The notes beneath the pieces were generated by a model. The model searched no databases, was not told the origin of the DNA, and was given only the letters and a program-made list of their open reading frames with translations. Positions 10,023 to 21,108 of a DNA stretch of 64,000 nt are shown here, piece after piece. Location of the stretch: contig JAWNZC010000321.1 of the NCBI GenBank assembly GCA_035771165.1, forward strand, positions 409,501 through 473,500, given 5' to 3'. The position numbers and the translations under genes were made by a program. This DNA comes from Paragorgia papillata. Lineage: Eukaryota > Cnidaria > Anthozoa > Scleralcyonacea > Coralliidae. How positions within the stretch are numbered: the stretch's first letter is position 1; every line of letters starts with the position of its first letter.

Positions 10023-10677
10023 TCCGTAACGGCGTAACTGCGCGTTCGAAACCAATTACTGCTTCCAAACAAAACATTTAGTGTCTTACAACTATAATTC
10101 AAATCATACGTTTACAGGACGACATTATTTTTCAAATATTTTTTATTGCTAGTTGCATGAGCCATGTGCATGTCTTAACTCTTTGCTGAACAGTGTGTTC
10201 GTTTCCGCAACTTATTACTACACCTCACGATGCCGATGGTACGTCGGACCGCAAACGACAGGTGAAGGTAAAATTTGACTTATTTAAAAGAATGAATCAC
10301 AAGAAGGGACTTCTCACGTTGAACCATTAAAACATAAAATAACCATAATCAATATTACAAAAAAGGTAAAAAACGCGAGGTATTAAACGCGTGACTGAAG
10401 AAACTATAGTAATTCAGTAAGTCTGCTGTTTGTCAGAGCTGGTTTAACATTAATTTAAAGGACTAAAAACTATATGTTGATTACGTTCAGTATTAAGTAG
10501 TGTGTTGGATAGTTTCCTCACTTTGTCTTTGTCTAGTGAAGACCAGAAATCCAGACACTAAAGGGTTAATAAATTGACCTTTTACTTGTATAATGCTCAA
10601 ACTGAACGTGCATGATGCGACTCGAAACGTGTAGAAACACACGCTATATACTATAGTCTGAATGTATATACAATGTG
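10023..10677. other. AT-rich interval, nothing recognised
   Basis: No conserved ORF, repeat or hairpin stands out. Confidence 0.35.
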
Positions 10678-10685
10678 TGTCATAC

Positions 10686-10930
10686 CATAGAGATCATATA
10701 AATACTAGAGGGGGGCATCCTATCTTAATTTCAGCCAACCTCGGGTAACCAATTGAACGCCGCCATCTTGGATTTTTTTGGAGGCAAATATTGGGCGCGT
10801 TGATTGGCAAACGACTGGGTCTAGTACATTTGCCAACCAATTGACTGAAATATCATAGGTAATGGCGGCTGCCATGTGGTTACCAAATTTTCCTGCCAAT
10901 GCCCCCTCTAGTATTTATATGATCTCTATG
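10686..10930. mobile_element. hAT-type MITE with 8-bp target duplication
   Basis: Terminal inverted repeats of about 29 bp begin CATAGAGATCATATAAATAC and are perfect in both ends. The element (245 bp) is flanked on both sides by TGTCATAC (10678-10685 and 10931-10938). An 8-bp duplication and a CA-starting terminus are what hAT transposases produce. It has no coding capacity. Confidence 0.85.
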
Positions 10931-10938
10931 TGTCATAC

Positions 10939-11468
10939 GCTATTATTGACATGCATGGGTGGTTGTTTTAACGACATTCATATAGACTATAACAACTCAG
11001 TTTCGTGTACACATAATTTGCACTTTAAATTCGCAGACTCCTAACAGAATTCGCGTGACGTGACGAAGCGCTTCGATGTTTTGGCACCACTATTCTGCTT
11101 CAGAAAAACTCTCTTTCGCGCGTTGTATTATATAAAGCTTATAGTCTTCATAGCTGTTTGCTACAGTGTGACACTTCAAATATAACAAACATTATCTTGA
11201 CCTTGCGGTAAAGTGTAATCTGTTGAAACATCAACGGATATTACGAGTCGCTCTTTGTATTTTCTAATTTGTTACATGGTCACGCGCGACGTAATTAATC
11301 TGTCGATTAGATAATTATCTATTGGGGTTTTGCGGCTCGATGTAATCGCAGGACTTGAAATTACAGATCGCTAGCGTCGTAGTAACATACAGTGAGACTG
11401 CGAGAGGCTTCAGATGTGCGAGGGGTGTAGACGAAAGAGGAGTGTAGACTGTAGACTTATAGAGAACA
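10939..11468. other. Interval without recognised features
   Basis: Mixed-composition sequence with no convincing ORF. Nothing in it was assigned. Confidence 0.3.
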
Positions 11469-12112
11469 AGACGCCTGCTTAGGCGTTCACTCGGGCTACT
11501 CATAGCAATGCAGCTTGGCATAGCCTATGCACGAAACAGCGTGCACATATTAAGCGTTTGTTAAAAAGTACAAAATAACCTACAGTGCAATCTACAGTGC
11601 TAGATTCGGTAGATTCAAGCGATCATTAGAGAACCCCGTTAAGTTAGCTGCCAGTTCGCCTGCCGTTAGTGAAAAAGCTGGATTGAACGAGCTACAGTGC
11701 AGCGGCGAACTGGCAGCTAACTTCACAGCGTTAATCTAGACGTGCAAACAGTTCGACATAGTACATGTTTATCAGTATTTTTTGCATTACAGTATTTGGT
11801 GCTACCCAGGAACTATTAAAATGCACACATGAGCTAGTGATGCAGTTGAATCACATAGAGTTAATTTGGCGTAACTTTATTAGCACAACAATACATAATC
11901 CAGGAAATAACAAAGCAAATTACAAATATTAAAATTAAGCTTACCTCGATACATTTAAAGTTTCCCATTTGGCGTATTAAACTTGAGTTTCTTCAGCACG
12001 AAATGTCAACACAGCATATAAATGTATAATTTTCAACGTTGTTTATAAATCGTTTATAATCAGTTTGTCTTGATCGAGACGGTGGAATATAACCCAGATC
12101 GAAATATAACAA
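11469..12112 (-). repeat. Copy 1 of an inverted long-range duplication (partner 58211-58993)
   Basis: Read on the minus strand, this segment matches 58211-58993 across several hundred bp. Shared landmarks are TCTGGGTTATATTCC, GATCAAGACAAACTGATTAT, GGATTATGTATTGTTGTG, TTGCACTGTAG and GGCGTTCACTCGGGCTACTC. It contains an internal palindrome (arms around TTAGCTGCCAGTTCGCC at 11643-11722). In this copy the ORF seen in the partner is interrupted, and GAGGTAAGC follows a short exon-like stretch, resembling a splice donor. It is probably a DNA-transposon family of unknown type. Confidence 0.65.
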
Positions 12113-12532
12113 GTAAACAACTGAGAAACAGTGAAATGTCTTTCAAATATTCAAAAACATCGATAAAATGGCAATGAAAGCTTCGTTCAAAAGAGACAAC
12201 CTCTGATCATCTGGAGATATAAACTCGGCCAAACCTCGGTTTCGCAATTATTAAACATGACTGTTCTCTGACGTCCTTCACTCCTTCAGTTTAAAGTTTC
12301 CAATTATTTTTAGTACACCTTGATTCGATGACAGTCCGACTACTCTGACATCTTTGTTTGAGACGAAACATCGATAAAATGGCAAGAAAAGCTTCGTTCA
12401 AGAGACAACTCACCATGAAAGTGAAATCTCGGTTTCGCAAAGCCTGTCGGGTCAAGTTTGTCGACACAAAAAACAAAGGGTACGCTAAGCGGTACGCTAT
12501 GCGTACATGTATGTGCGCCAAAATTAGCCTAA
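12113..12532. repeat. Local imperfect duplication, no recognised gene
   Basis: CATCGATAAAATGGCAAxGA followed by AGCTTCGTTCAA occurs twice (about 12159-12192 and 12369-12402), followed both times by CTCGGTTTCGCAA. The 68-codon ORF starting at 12358 (basic, ARKASFKRQL) covers the second copy. I do not recognise it and it may be chance. Confidence 0.4.
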
Positions 12533-12673
12533 GGGCCTGTTTACAAGGCGTAGGGTTACCCTAGCACCCTGGTTACCCTAGCTCTCGTACATTATTAATT
12601 TGTTTGTTGTGTTTATAAGGATGCTAGGGTAACCTGGGTGCTAAGGTAACCCTACCTCCTTATAAACAGGCCC
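12533..12673. mobile_element. Palindromic MITE (about 140 bp) with GGGCCTGTTTA termini
   Basis: The left arm GGGCCTGTTTACAAGG...TAGGGTTACCCTAGC is mirrored by GCTAGGGTAACC...CCTTATAAACAGGCCC. A near-complete hairpin with a loop of about 40 bp and no ORF indicates a MITE. TTA/TAA-like flanks suggest a PIF/Harbinger-type 3-bp duplication, but this is not certain. Confidence 0.7.
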
Positions 12674-12774
12674 TAAAAGACACTCCTGAATTTGCTTTCA
12701 CTATTTAATATTATTATTCACCATTAATCGCACCCATGCATTGAAGCAAATTTGGGAAGTGTCGATTAATCCAG

Positions 12775-13030
12775 CCATAGTTAATAGAAAATATACATGG
12801 TTTGGAAACCTGGCAAACTTCAAAGTGGTTAACAAACAAGCAAAGGTACATGAAGGTGTACAAATCCTTTGTTTTAGGTTTATTAATATTTAAACAGTAC
12901 GGTTGAGTGATTGATTGAACTCAAACGTTGCTATTGGATGATTGCTTCATTATACAGAAAACACAATATGTTCAGTAACCGTGAAAGTGCACAAATTTCC
13001 ATAAACCTGAACAAAAACATAAAACTATGA
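12775..13030. mobile_element. MITE family 'ATAGTTAATAG', copy 1 (3' end degraded)
   Basis: It shares CCATAGTTAATAGAA, ACATGGTTTGGAA, TTTAGGTTTATTAATATTTA and GAAGTGCACAAATTTCCATA-type blocks with copies at 23061-23353, 48709-48984, 52386-52703 and 52706-52999. The better-preserved copies have inverted ends (CCATAGTTAAT...ATTAACTATGG). Confidence 0.65.
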
Positions 13031-14195
13031 TCCAGCTCAGTTAATCGTATTTAATAAGCGAATGAGATGAAAGGTCAATCCCTTGATATTAAAAATATAT
13101 CGTGGGGCAGATCATGGCTATTTAATAGATACTTCATCCAGCAAGCAGTCAATGAGTACATGTGTGAACTATACCAGCACTGCTAATAAACATGATTGCA
13201 TTATAAAAGTAAAATGATGCTACTGAATTGTTTGTGTTCCGAAGAGTAATGTTTGTCATTTGAAGACGGTCCTAATTCATAAACAGTTTAGTAGTTTAGG
13301 CGTGTTGGCCTGAGTCGCCTGACTCGATAAATCGCCCAACGAGTTGAAAACCTTTTGTCAACTCTTCAATCATTCTGTATAACGCACAAAAACTGTGGTA
13401 GATCACACTTGCAAGTTTACTATAAGTCATGTTAAAAATACTTGCCATTTGTATCAGAAATATTGTCTTTCTTCGAGAATAGTGTAGTGTTGCTCTTTGA
13501 TTAGCTTCGAATTCGTACAATATGGACTTGTTTCCATCGTTCAAACTGACTGACGCCCTTCGATTGTCCCCGATGTAATTGTCGCGCATTGATTAGAGTT
13601 ACACCACAGCACACACTACAGGTCAGTGGTTACACAAAAAAGTTAACAGACACACACACACACACACACACACACACAACACGATAGCAATATATCTGCT
13701 GCGCAGATACAAAAATAACAGAGCCGAAATTTAGACTCGGCTACCACAGGTAGCCCAAGTAACAAGAGCAAGGCAAAGATTAGTGTCTTAATTCTTGCTA
13801 TTCAGGATTTATTAAAGGCTGTGTATCTACCGTGCCCATATGATTGATTAATGATATGAAGATCGCCCAAACCAAGCTGTAAAGTATCGAAACGTATCTT
13901 TCTAATAACATTTATATGTAACATAACGGCAAAACGGGATTGTGTCATCACATCTTAAATATTGGTAAACTACTATGCATGGATATTACCATAATCATAG
14001 ATTGAATACAGACTCGTCTATAGTTGACATTCATGATTCATCGGCATTATACATAATGCAGTAACGGGTCCGAGAGCAATTTTGCAATTACGTATTTAAA
14101 ATTAGATTTCATCTTGTTATATTATATTTACTATAAATTATTACTTTAATCATATAAGGGTTTCAAAGATGATATTTTTCCCCCTGAATTTTTTT
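13031..14195. other. Interval with a 97-codon minus ORF, (CA)n and a repeat end
   Basis: A minus-strand ORF (13589-13296) encodes 97 residues that I do not recognise. A (CA)n tract lies at 13650-13678. The segment at about 13716-13762 (AACAGAGCCGAAATTTAGAC, CTACCACAGGTAGCC) is the inverse of the short tandem repeat at 58070-58160, suggesting that the duplicated element of 11469-12112 extends to here around an insertion. No firm gene call. Confidence 0.4.
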
Positions 14196-14960
14196 GAGGT
14201 AACAGAGGTGAGTCTGTTAGCTAATGACCAAGTAACAACGGAGGCGCATCCGTTGGCCGTTGCAGAGGCTACAAACTCCCGTGCAAAGGGAGTGGGGTGT
14301 GGATTGGCGCTGTTCGAGCAGTAATAAGAATGAAGTCTAAAGCAAGACTCACGGCGTCTGTGCTCACAGCTTACTCCTTCTATAGAGTAGACAGAGCCAC
14401 AACGGCGGAGCAACCGTTGGCGAGCCGGGAGAGCCCTCTCCCGGCGCTAGCAACAAAAGGTTCTGCGCAACGAACCTTGCTGAACACCAGAGGTGCATCT
14501 GGTGAAGGAATAGAGAGGTTCCACGATTACAGTGGGAAGTGGGAGTGGTGTAGAGGACGCACAGACGTGATAAACATTAGCTAATGGAGGCGCATCCGTT
14601 AGCAGGATAAAACATTAGCTAATGGAGGCGCATCCGTTAGCAGTTGCGGAGGCTTCAAACTACAGGGCAGGAGGCATGTGGATTGACGCTTGCACCACCA
14701 CGCGAATAACAGAGGTGAGTCTGTTAGCTAATGACCAAGTAACAACGGAGGCACATCCGTTGGTAGTTGCAGAGGCTACAAACTCCTGTGCAAAGGGAGT
14801 GGGGTGTGGATTGGCGCTTGCCCAACCACGCGAATAACATATGAGTCTGTTAGCTAATGACCGAGTAACAAGGGAGGAGCACCCGTTGGCAGTTGCGGAG
14901 GCTTAAAACTCCGTGGAGCATGTGGACTGGCGCTTGTGCCACGACAAGAAACTGAAGCGT
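14196..14960 (+). repeat. GC-rich array of short hairpins with a recurring GGNGCA-type loop and about 130-bp repeat units
   Basis: Units beginning AACAGAGGTGAGTCTGTTAG repeat at about 14201, 14708 and (degraded) 14837, with related pieces at 14577 and 14613. Inside are small stem-loops. Examples: AACAGA/TCTGTT with loop GGTGAG (14201-14218); CAACGGA/TCCGTTG, loop GGCGCA (14236-14255); ACTCCC/GGGAGT, loop GTGCAAA (14275-14293); AGTCT/AGACT, loop AAAGCA (14334-14349); CAACGG/CCGTTG around GGAGCA (14400-14419); AAGGTTC/GAACCTT around TGCGCAAC (14457-14478); CACCAGA/TCTGGTG, loop GGTGCA (14485-14504). The stems differ but remain paired. GC content is far above the neighbours. It abuts the DIRS-like element and may belong to it. 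Function unknown. Confidence 0.7.
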
Positions 14961-15559
14961 AACTGGCGGCCAACCAGCGGAAGGAGGCAGTCACTGGCGC
15001 TCGATAGCACGTTGTGGGGAGGAGGGTGGGAAGAACCACTCGAGAAACGGTGCCAACAATGCTGAGCCCGGGGCCCAGAAACACTGACTAGTAGTTCCGG
15101 ATATTGCATCAGCCTTCTAAGCACGCACGTATCACGTGCCTCTGATCAACAGTGCCCGATTCATTGATCGCTGGAGTGTGACACTTCACGTGTCATGCGT
15201 GACCAGATAAACCCTATGAACCGGGGGAGTTGGAGCCACCCAAACAACACACAGCTAATTTTAATATTATTTATTGCATAAATCCCATTAATAACAGCGC
15301 TGTCAAGTAACAAGATACAAGGATGCATGGATAAAGTCAGTAAATAGACACAGTACTAAATTTGGAGGGTCGCAATCCCCGGTGGGGTATTTCGGCCCGG
15401 CAATCATTACACCACCAAGCTAGCGAGTCGCCAAGGCCTGGCAGACCAGTCTGGTGCTGGCACACCGCGCGCGATCCTACTCAGTTAGGTAATAGTGGTG
15501 TTCCTGCGCGACCGAGGAACTCCTCTCCAATGCGACCTCTCCAGCTAGCTGGAGCGATG

Positions 15560-16006
15560 GTTTCGAGGAACGCGAACCTCCTCCAAGGGGAGCAGCAATA
15601 AGACGGATCAAGCCAAGATCCGAGCGACGGCAATCTGGGGCTGTGTGTGTATCGAAGGTACGTGTTGCTAGACCAGCGACCGAGGGTCTTTATTAAGTGA
15701 TCCGGAACCCCGGCAGAGGCTGCTGATGTTGCCGCTCCTATGCGAAAACTGTGGCTGCTAAACGAAGAACGAAAACCAGCTGCCGTAAATATGGAGTGGA
15801 GTCACTGATTGACGATGGGTGGAGACAATGGAACCGAAGACGACGTACGAAACGATGGGCCAGGTGAATTCCCCCGAAGAACGAGGTAGGCGCGTAGAGC
15901 AGCCACGGCACAAATAGAATGCCGGATGGACCAATATGAAGGATCACGCCTTTGCGGAAGGGGTCGGTCTTAGACGATTTGATGTTAAGATGGATGACAC
16001 CAGCGG
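15560..16006 (-). pseudogene. DIRS tyrosine recombinase (C-terminal part)
   Basis: The minus-strand frame from about 16006 encodes LNIKSSKTDPFRKGV, a typical DIRS recombinase core. Further on, after about 15745 in another frame, come FRIGAATSAASAGVPDHLIK and LGRWSSNTYLRYTHSP, carrying the conserved H-x-x-(K)...R-W...Y pattern around the catalytic tyrosine. The enzyme would circularise or insert DIRS cDNA. A frame change separates the two parts, so it is a relic. Confidence 0.7.
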
Positions 16007-16008
16007 AA

Positions 16009-17252
16009 TCAATGTTGGGCGGAGAAGGCGAAGTTATAAAGGCAAGCCACGCGGATGAGAGAACGAAGAAGGTGCATGATGTGAGGACAACATGAAGAAC
16101 CAGAATTGAGAGCGTGCACTGCGGCCGAGTTGTCACATAAAAATTGAACCTGCAATCGATACCAGTTACGGCCCCACAAATGACAAGCGACTACGATAGG
16201 GAATAATTCACAAAACGCGATGGAAGGAGCATCCGGAAGAAAGGACCACGGTGAAGCGAACCAGTTAGAGTTCCAGAAAGCACCGAAGCCCACCGCGCCG
16301 GCTGCGTCAGACGAGGCAACGGCATCAAACAGAAAGGGTGCAGACCGCAAACCAAATGGAAGGACAAGATCAACGTAAAACTGGTCTCGCCACTTCATAC
16401 CAAACAGAAAACGGTCTTCTGGATGGATTGGAATGTTGCGATACGCTGCTTCGACATCGAATTTGGCCATAAGTGTCCCAGGTCAGAGGGAAATAAGTTA
16501 TCGGATGGCGTCATCAATGGTAATGTAGTATATGGAGTAGGGGTCCTTAGGAATCCCGTCGTTAACACTTGAACCAGTTGGTGAAGAGAGGTCGAGAATC
16601 AGGCGCCACTTACCCGGTTGGTACCGCTTGGGAATGATCCCAAATGGGCTGACGTGCAGGTTTGCTAGAGGTGGCGTGGAAAAGGGGCCAGCTACGCGGC
16701 GCCGAGAAATTTTCTCTGCCAAGTAGTTGTGGCAATGGCCGTTGGATGCTCAGCGGATGATTTTAAGTTGCGAGAGCGAGAGCGTAAAGAGATCCTATCA
16801 GGAATAAATCCGATACGGAACCCCTGCTGAATACCAGTCAGAACAAAATCCTTCTGTGGACTTGGGTAGTGTAGGAGATCCCTAGAAAACTCGGCAAGGA
16901 CCAGGGGCGAAACATGCCGTACTGGGAGGGTAGCCAGAACAGTTCTTGAAATATCTGTAAGAAAAAAAGGGGTGGGAGCCGTAGAAAGAAGCTGGGGAAA
17001 ATAGGTCAAGGTTAACCAACCCAACCCCCAACCAACAGACGAGACACGCGTAACAAGAAATAACATTTTAATAACATGAACTACAACAAGTAGTAGCACG
17101 AGATGAAACAAGGCTGCGCCAAGAGCCGGGCCGAGAGTTGCATAACTACGCAAACAGCTCGTAAACTGCGTGAAACAATGTAAAAAACAAAACAAAACAA
17201 AAACAAACAAAAAAACAAAAACAAAAAAAACAATAGCTGCAAATAGCTGCAC
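16009..17252 (-). pseudogene. DIRS reverse transcriptase/RNase H (internally deleted)
   Basis: On the minus strand, the end of the 17252-16692 frame (GFRIGFIPDRISLRSRS) leads to a second frame 16722-16498 (RRRVAGPFSTPPL, SPFGIIPKRYQPGKWRLILD, LSSPTGSSVNDGIP). A third, 16470-16009, has AKFDVEAAYRNIPIHPED and LPFGLRSAPFLFDAVA. It then jumps directly into RNase H sequence (SSDAAGAVGFGAFW, CDNSAAVHALNSG). The RT motif with the catalytic YxDD is missing at that junction, so part of the palm is deleted. Frameshifts separate the segments. Confidence 0.8.
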
Positions 17253-17281
17253 GTAAGGGTTACAAGAGCAATCTATACAGA

Positions 17282-19092
17282 CATCCTCGTACCCAGGGTC
17301 TTACCTCCGCTCCCCCGCCCACCGCTGCGGAAAGACCCTGGTTTAGGCTGGTCACGTGTTTCGAGGGCAAAAATATAACTTACTGGGGGTGGGATATTTA
17401 GAAACGTGGCTAAACTGAATCACACAAAGACAATGTTTTTATGTGATTATTTTATTGTGACAAGACAAGGTGTGCGTTAATAATTCTCAAGAAAGCCAGA
17501 CTGCATGCCTAAATCGATGTTTATTCACGTCGGTTTCCTCAGTGTTATGCGATACTGTAAAACCGTGTGTACATGTAGAAACAGAATTCGCCGTCCTGAA
17601 CTTGAAGGCCGCTTAAAAGTCTTGATTGGCTCTTTGGAATAGTAAAATAAGACGTAAATCTCTTCAGTTTATTAGCGCCTTCATACACCGTCAATTTTTC
17701 GTTAGCCGTTTTGTGTGATTTGTCATTTGTGTCCCGCCGCTTCGCCTTTGTTGTTTTTAATATTGTGCCAACTGTCAATGTTTTCAAGCGTTTCGTTGCG
17801 CGTTGTTTGTACGAAATGTTTGCCTAAAAAACAAAGAGTAGACAGTATCAGTAAGCTCTGAAGGAATACAGGAGCAAAGTAATATTTAAAGGTAATACAA
17901 ATGTGCCTGAGCTGTTTATAAAGTCTCAAGAACGATGTTGACTGAAGCGAAATATAAACATATTTACTAAAATATACTAGTTGAACGGTGGTCATGCAAT
18001 AATTTGGATCTTTCGAAATTTAACGTTCATAACGAAGTATTTTCCATAATTTAGGAAACATAGAACGGTAACATTCGCGCTGGTTGAGTGGTAAGTTCTG
18101 TTTGTATTATTAATACAGACATGAGTGACAAGAAAAACATTGAACAAGCAACAACGTTCATGCAGCGAGCGATATAATAATACTGTAAAATGTTAACACG
18201 TACGAGTAAGTAAAACGCGATACTGAATACTGATAGACAACTTTAATAAAACTGAGGCTAACAAATAACAGTTGATAACATGAACTTGCATGTGGCTCCT
18301 TTTGTGATGAATGTTATTAAAGGGTTAGCGTTTTAAAAATCAGCAATACAATTGAAATATAAGTGCCGGCTACTTTATACACCCGCCGCTGCACGAAACG
18401 GCACGAAACTGTTGCATTGATGCGATTTAGAATAGTAAATGTAATGAACAACTAACCTCTTGGAATTTCTAAAGCACAGAATAAGAATCTAAAGCTTTGT
18501 TGACAGCTGCAAGCAAAAGGTGTTAATTGAATCTGTATATGTATTCTCAGCGAGTGTTGGCCGTTGCAAGAGATGCAGTGAGATAATTTCCACTTTCTTT
18601 CGAATGGAGGTTCAAGCGATTGTTAACCAATATAATTTGTGAATTTCGCATAGTCTTGATAGTGAGGAAATTTAAACCCACGTACAGTAAAATTTGAAAC
18701 TCTCTGTTCCATCTTCAGGCGGCTATAATTTATCAGATCACTGATGACTGTAGAAATGCGTTCGAAGAATAAAAATCTCTTTAAATTTGCTGCTCGTCGG
18801 ATTGAAACGACGGAAGACTTTCGGTCGAAGTTCAGAATTGTTCCTTCACTAATACCAGATTGCAATTGTTCTCCGATCCATGGAGTGTTTAATTTTCGCA
18901 ATGAGCTTTCCTCGATATTCTATTCTTGCCCCCAAGGTACTGCGACAATTTTCAAAATAACCACCCGACCCTGAAAAGAAAAGTTTGTTAGCACCCAGAT
19001 TCTGGGAGCCACGTGACCAGCTTTAACCAGGGTCTTTCCGCAGCGGTGGGCGGGGGCGGGGGAGCGGAGGTAAGACCCTGGGTACGAGGATG
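17282..19092. mobile_element. Non-autonomous DNA transposon, 1.81 kb, long TIRs and 9-bp target duplication
   Basis: Ends beginning CATCCTCGTACCCAGGGTCT form inverted repeats of roughly 80 bp (through GCTGCGGAAAGACCCTGG to CACGTG). The element is flanked by CTATACAGA at 17273-17281 and 19093-19101. A 9-bp duplication with long terminal repeats resembles Mutator-like (MULE) elements, although the superfamily is inference. It carries only small unrecognised ORFs (for example minus 18901-18623), with no transposase. It is inserted inside the DIRS-like element, between Gag and RT. Confidence 0.8.
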
Positions 19093-19135
19093 CTATACAG
19101 ACTGCGCAAGTCAACTGCATCGACAGGCACGTAAA

Positions 19136-20903
19136 TTACACGCGGCGTTGACGTTTGACTACACCCAAGGAGCTTTCACGGGAGGGACAGGATATACGTC
19201 GGTGATCACCCCCGCAAAAAGGAACCTCGCAAACGTGGCGATAACGACACGAGCGGCAGATCAGGTTGGATGACGGAGAAGCAACAGCCGAGGTGGTCGA
19301 TGAAGGAGGTAGGCTACGTGAACCAATGGCAGTGTGAAAATTGTACAATTCTACGTTCATGTGCGACTAGTCGACTACTGCTGCGTCACGCCGAAATGCT
19401 TCATCGTAACTACACCAAGATGAGCCGCCAAATTGAGAGTAAGTGCGGAGGATAAGTAGCTGGTATAGCATGAGATCACGAGATCGCTGGGGAAAATCAG
19501 TTGACAGTACCACAGAGTAAATGCCAAACGCTTGAATCCACTGGATGACGTCAAGAGGTTGGCGGCGTTTGCGGACAGATGGTGAAATAACCATGGTACC
19601 ATCAATGGACACGGTGGGAAGGGGGGTATCGTCAGTAGGAGTGCGGATCAGTACAGAAAGATCCACAAATTGGCCCGACGTAATAGCGGCAACAATCTTG
19701 TAAGGAATCGGGTGGAACCCAGGCCCATTGACAATGGCCGCGCTGAGAGGAGGGTAAGCCCATGAGCCAGGGGCTACCGCCGCACCCCCCCCCCCCAAAA
19801 CGAAACAAAGAAGGAACGCTCATACCTGATAAATGTTCTACAACCGGTGATGAAACCATTCCAGGAAGAGAAGAGGGACCAGGTAAGGGGGAGGCGCTGT
19901 TTCCAATTGAATATTCGGTACACTTGGTTGGACAAAAGGTGATCCAGCGGTGGTGGAGGAAGGCCCAGCCATGGCAGGTAAGGAGGACAGGAGCATTGAG
20001 GTGGGACCACGCGGCGATGACGGAAACTGGGATGAGCCTTGAAACCAAGTCAAACCACTGGGAGACTGCGGTACAGAACACCGCTGCCAAACGTTTGCGC
20101 ATGCGTGAATTCGCTGAGTAAACATCGCAAGCTGTGGGAACTAGCCGTGGCGACGACAACCAGACAGTGAAGACTAAGTAAGACTCGACTATTCATTTGT
20201 GTTTTAAAAAAAGGGTAAAGAAAATTACAAAGGGGTAAATTCAGAATATGTTACAATATTGACAAAGAAGCCATGCACAAATTACCTACCATATCTTTTT
20301 GGTAGTATGCTTATAATTTTAACTTTTGCGCCGGACTAGCTCTCAGACCAGTCCGAATATTTCAATGTTTTCCCGCTCTTTTTCCGAGGATGAGCTCGGA
20401 CGTCGCACATGCGCAAAAGGTTTGGCAGCGGTGTTGCGGTACAGAGGCCTGAGGACCCGTAGGGGCCTGGTGCCGAAAGGCGAACCAACTGTTGGCAAAA
20501 TAGCGCCAAAATTCGTTTGCATCGTAGACCAAGCCAGGGGTGGGGAAAACGACGTTGGCGAAGCCGGTCGAGGACCTGACTGTAGCCCGGACACTGTAGG
20601 CTGAGCCATGGGTGGCTGGACAGGATGTGAGGCGACCACCGAAGCTGAACCAGCTATTGTTGTTGGCAAAACACCCGAGGCAGTCGAGGGTAACGAAGAT
20701 GGCAAAGAAGCCGATGACAAATCTCCATTAAATGTCACCACAGGCTGTGGAACGGGCAAGGAAGTGGGCTCTGTCATTAAGGATACGAGTTCGTTTAATG
20801 AGGCAGAAGCTTGATTACTTTTGGAAATACGAGGCATAAAAAAACGTGAAGAACCACTCGAGAAACGGTGCCAACAATGCTGAGCCCGGGGCTCAGGAAA
20901 CAC
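19136..20903 (-). pseudogene. DIRS-type Gag (broken into several frames)
   Basis: The minus-strand frame 20903-20343 is Ser/Pro-rich and starts within the direct repeat. It is followed, after frame breaks, by 19798-19367 with the conserved gag core (PLDVIQWIQAFGIYS, FPQRSRDLMLYQLL, GGSSWCSYDEAFRRDAA) and by 19360-19136 with a cysteine/histidine cluster (CRSCRYRHVC...CGGDHRRISC). That arrangement is typical of DIRS ORF1, the nucleocapsid-like protein. The frame is interrupted at least twice, including near a C-run at 19785-19795. Confidence 0.7.
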
Positions 20904-21108
20904 GGACTAGTAGTTCTGGATATTGCATCAGCCTTCTAAGCACGCACGTATCACGTGCCTCTGATCAACAGTGCGCGATTAATTGATCACTGGAGTGTGA
21001 CACTTCAGGTGTGCCATGCGTGACCAGATAACCCCTATGAACCGGGGGAGTTGGAGCCACCCAAACAACACACAGCTAGTTTTAATATTATTTATTACAT
21101 AAATCCCA

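Larger units (their letters stand above)
15030..21108 (-). mobile_element. DIRS-like (tyrosine-recombinase) retroelement with nested transposon
   Basis: A direct repeat of about 260 bp bounds the unit (15030-15288 and 20848-21108, both beginning GAAGAACCACTCGAG and containing CACGTATCACGTGCCTCTGA). Between them, on the minus strand, are a DIRS-type Gag, a reverse transcriptase/RNase H and a tyrosine-recombinase remnant. This gene content and the use of split direct repeats, not LTRs, are hallmarks of DIRS/Ngaro/PAT elements, which integrate with a tyrosine recombinase. Frames are broken and the RT is internally deleted, so this copy is dead. An unrelated transposon sits at 17282-19092. The exact A/B repeat architecture at the left end was not resolved. 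Confidence 0.75.

Noticed and set aside
13296..13589. 97-codon minus-strand ORF as a gene
   Set aside because: No recognisable motif, no splice context and it lies in repeat-flanked sequence; left as unassigned.
19762..20814. Plus-strand ORFs of 68-119 codons in the DIRS-like element
   Set aside because: They are antisense shadows of the Gag coding strand, which is the minus strand.
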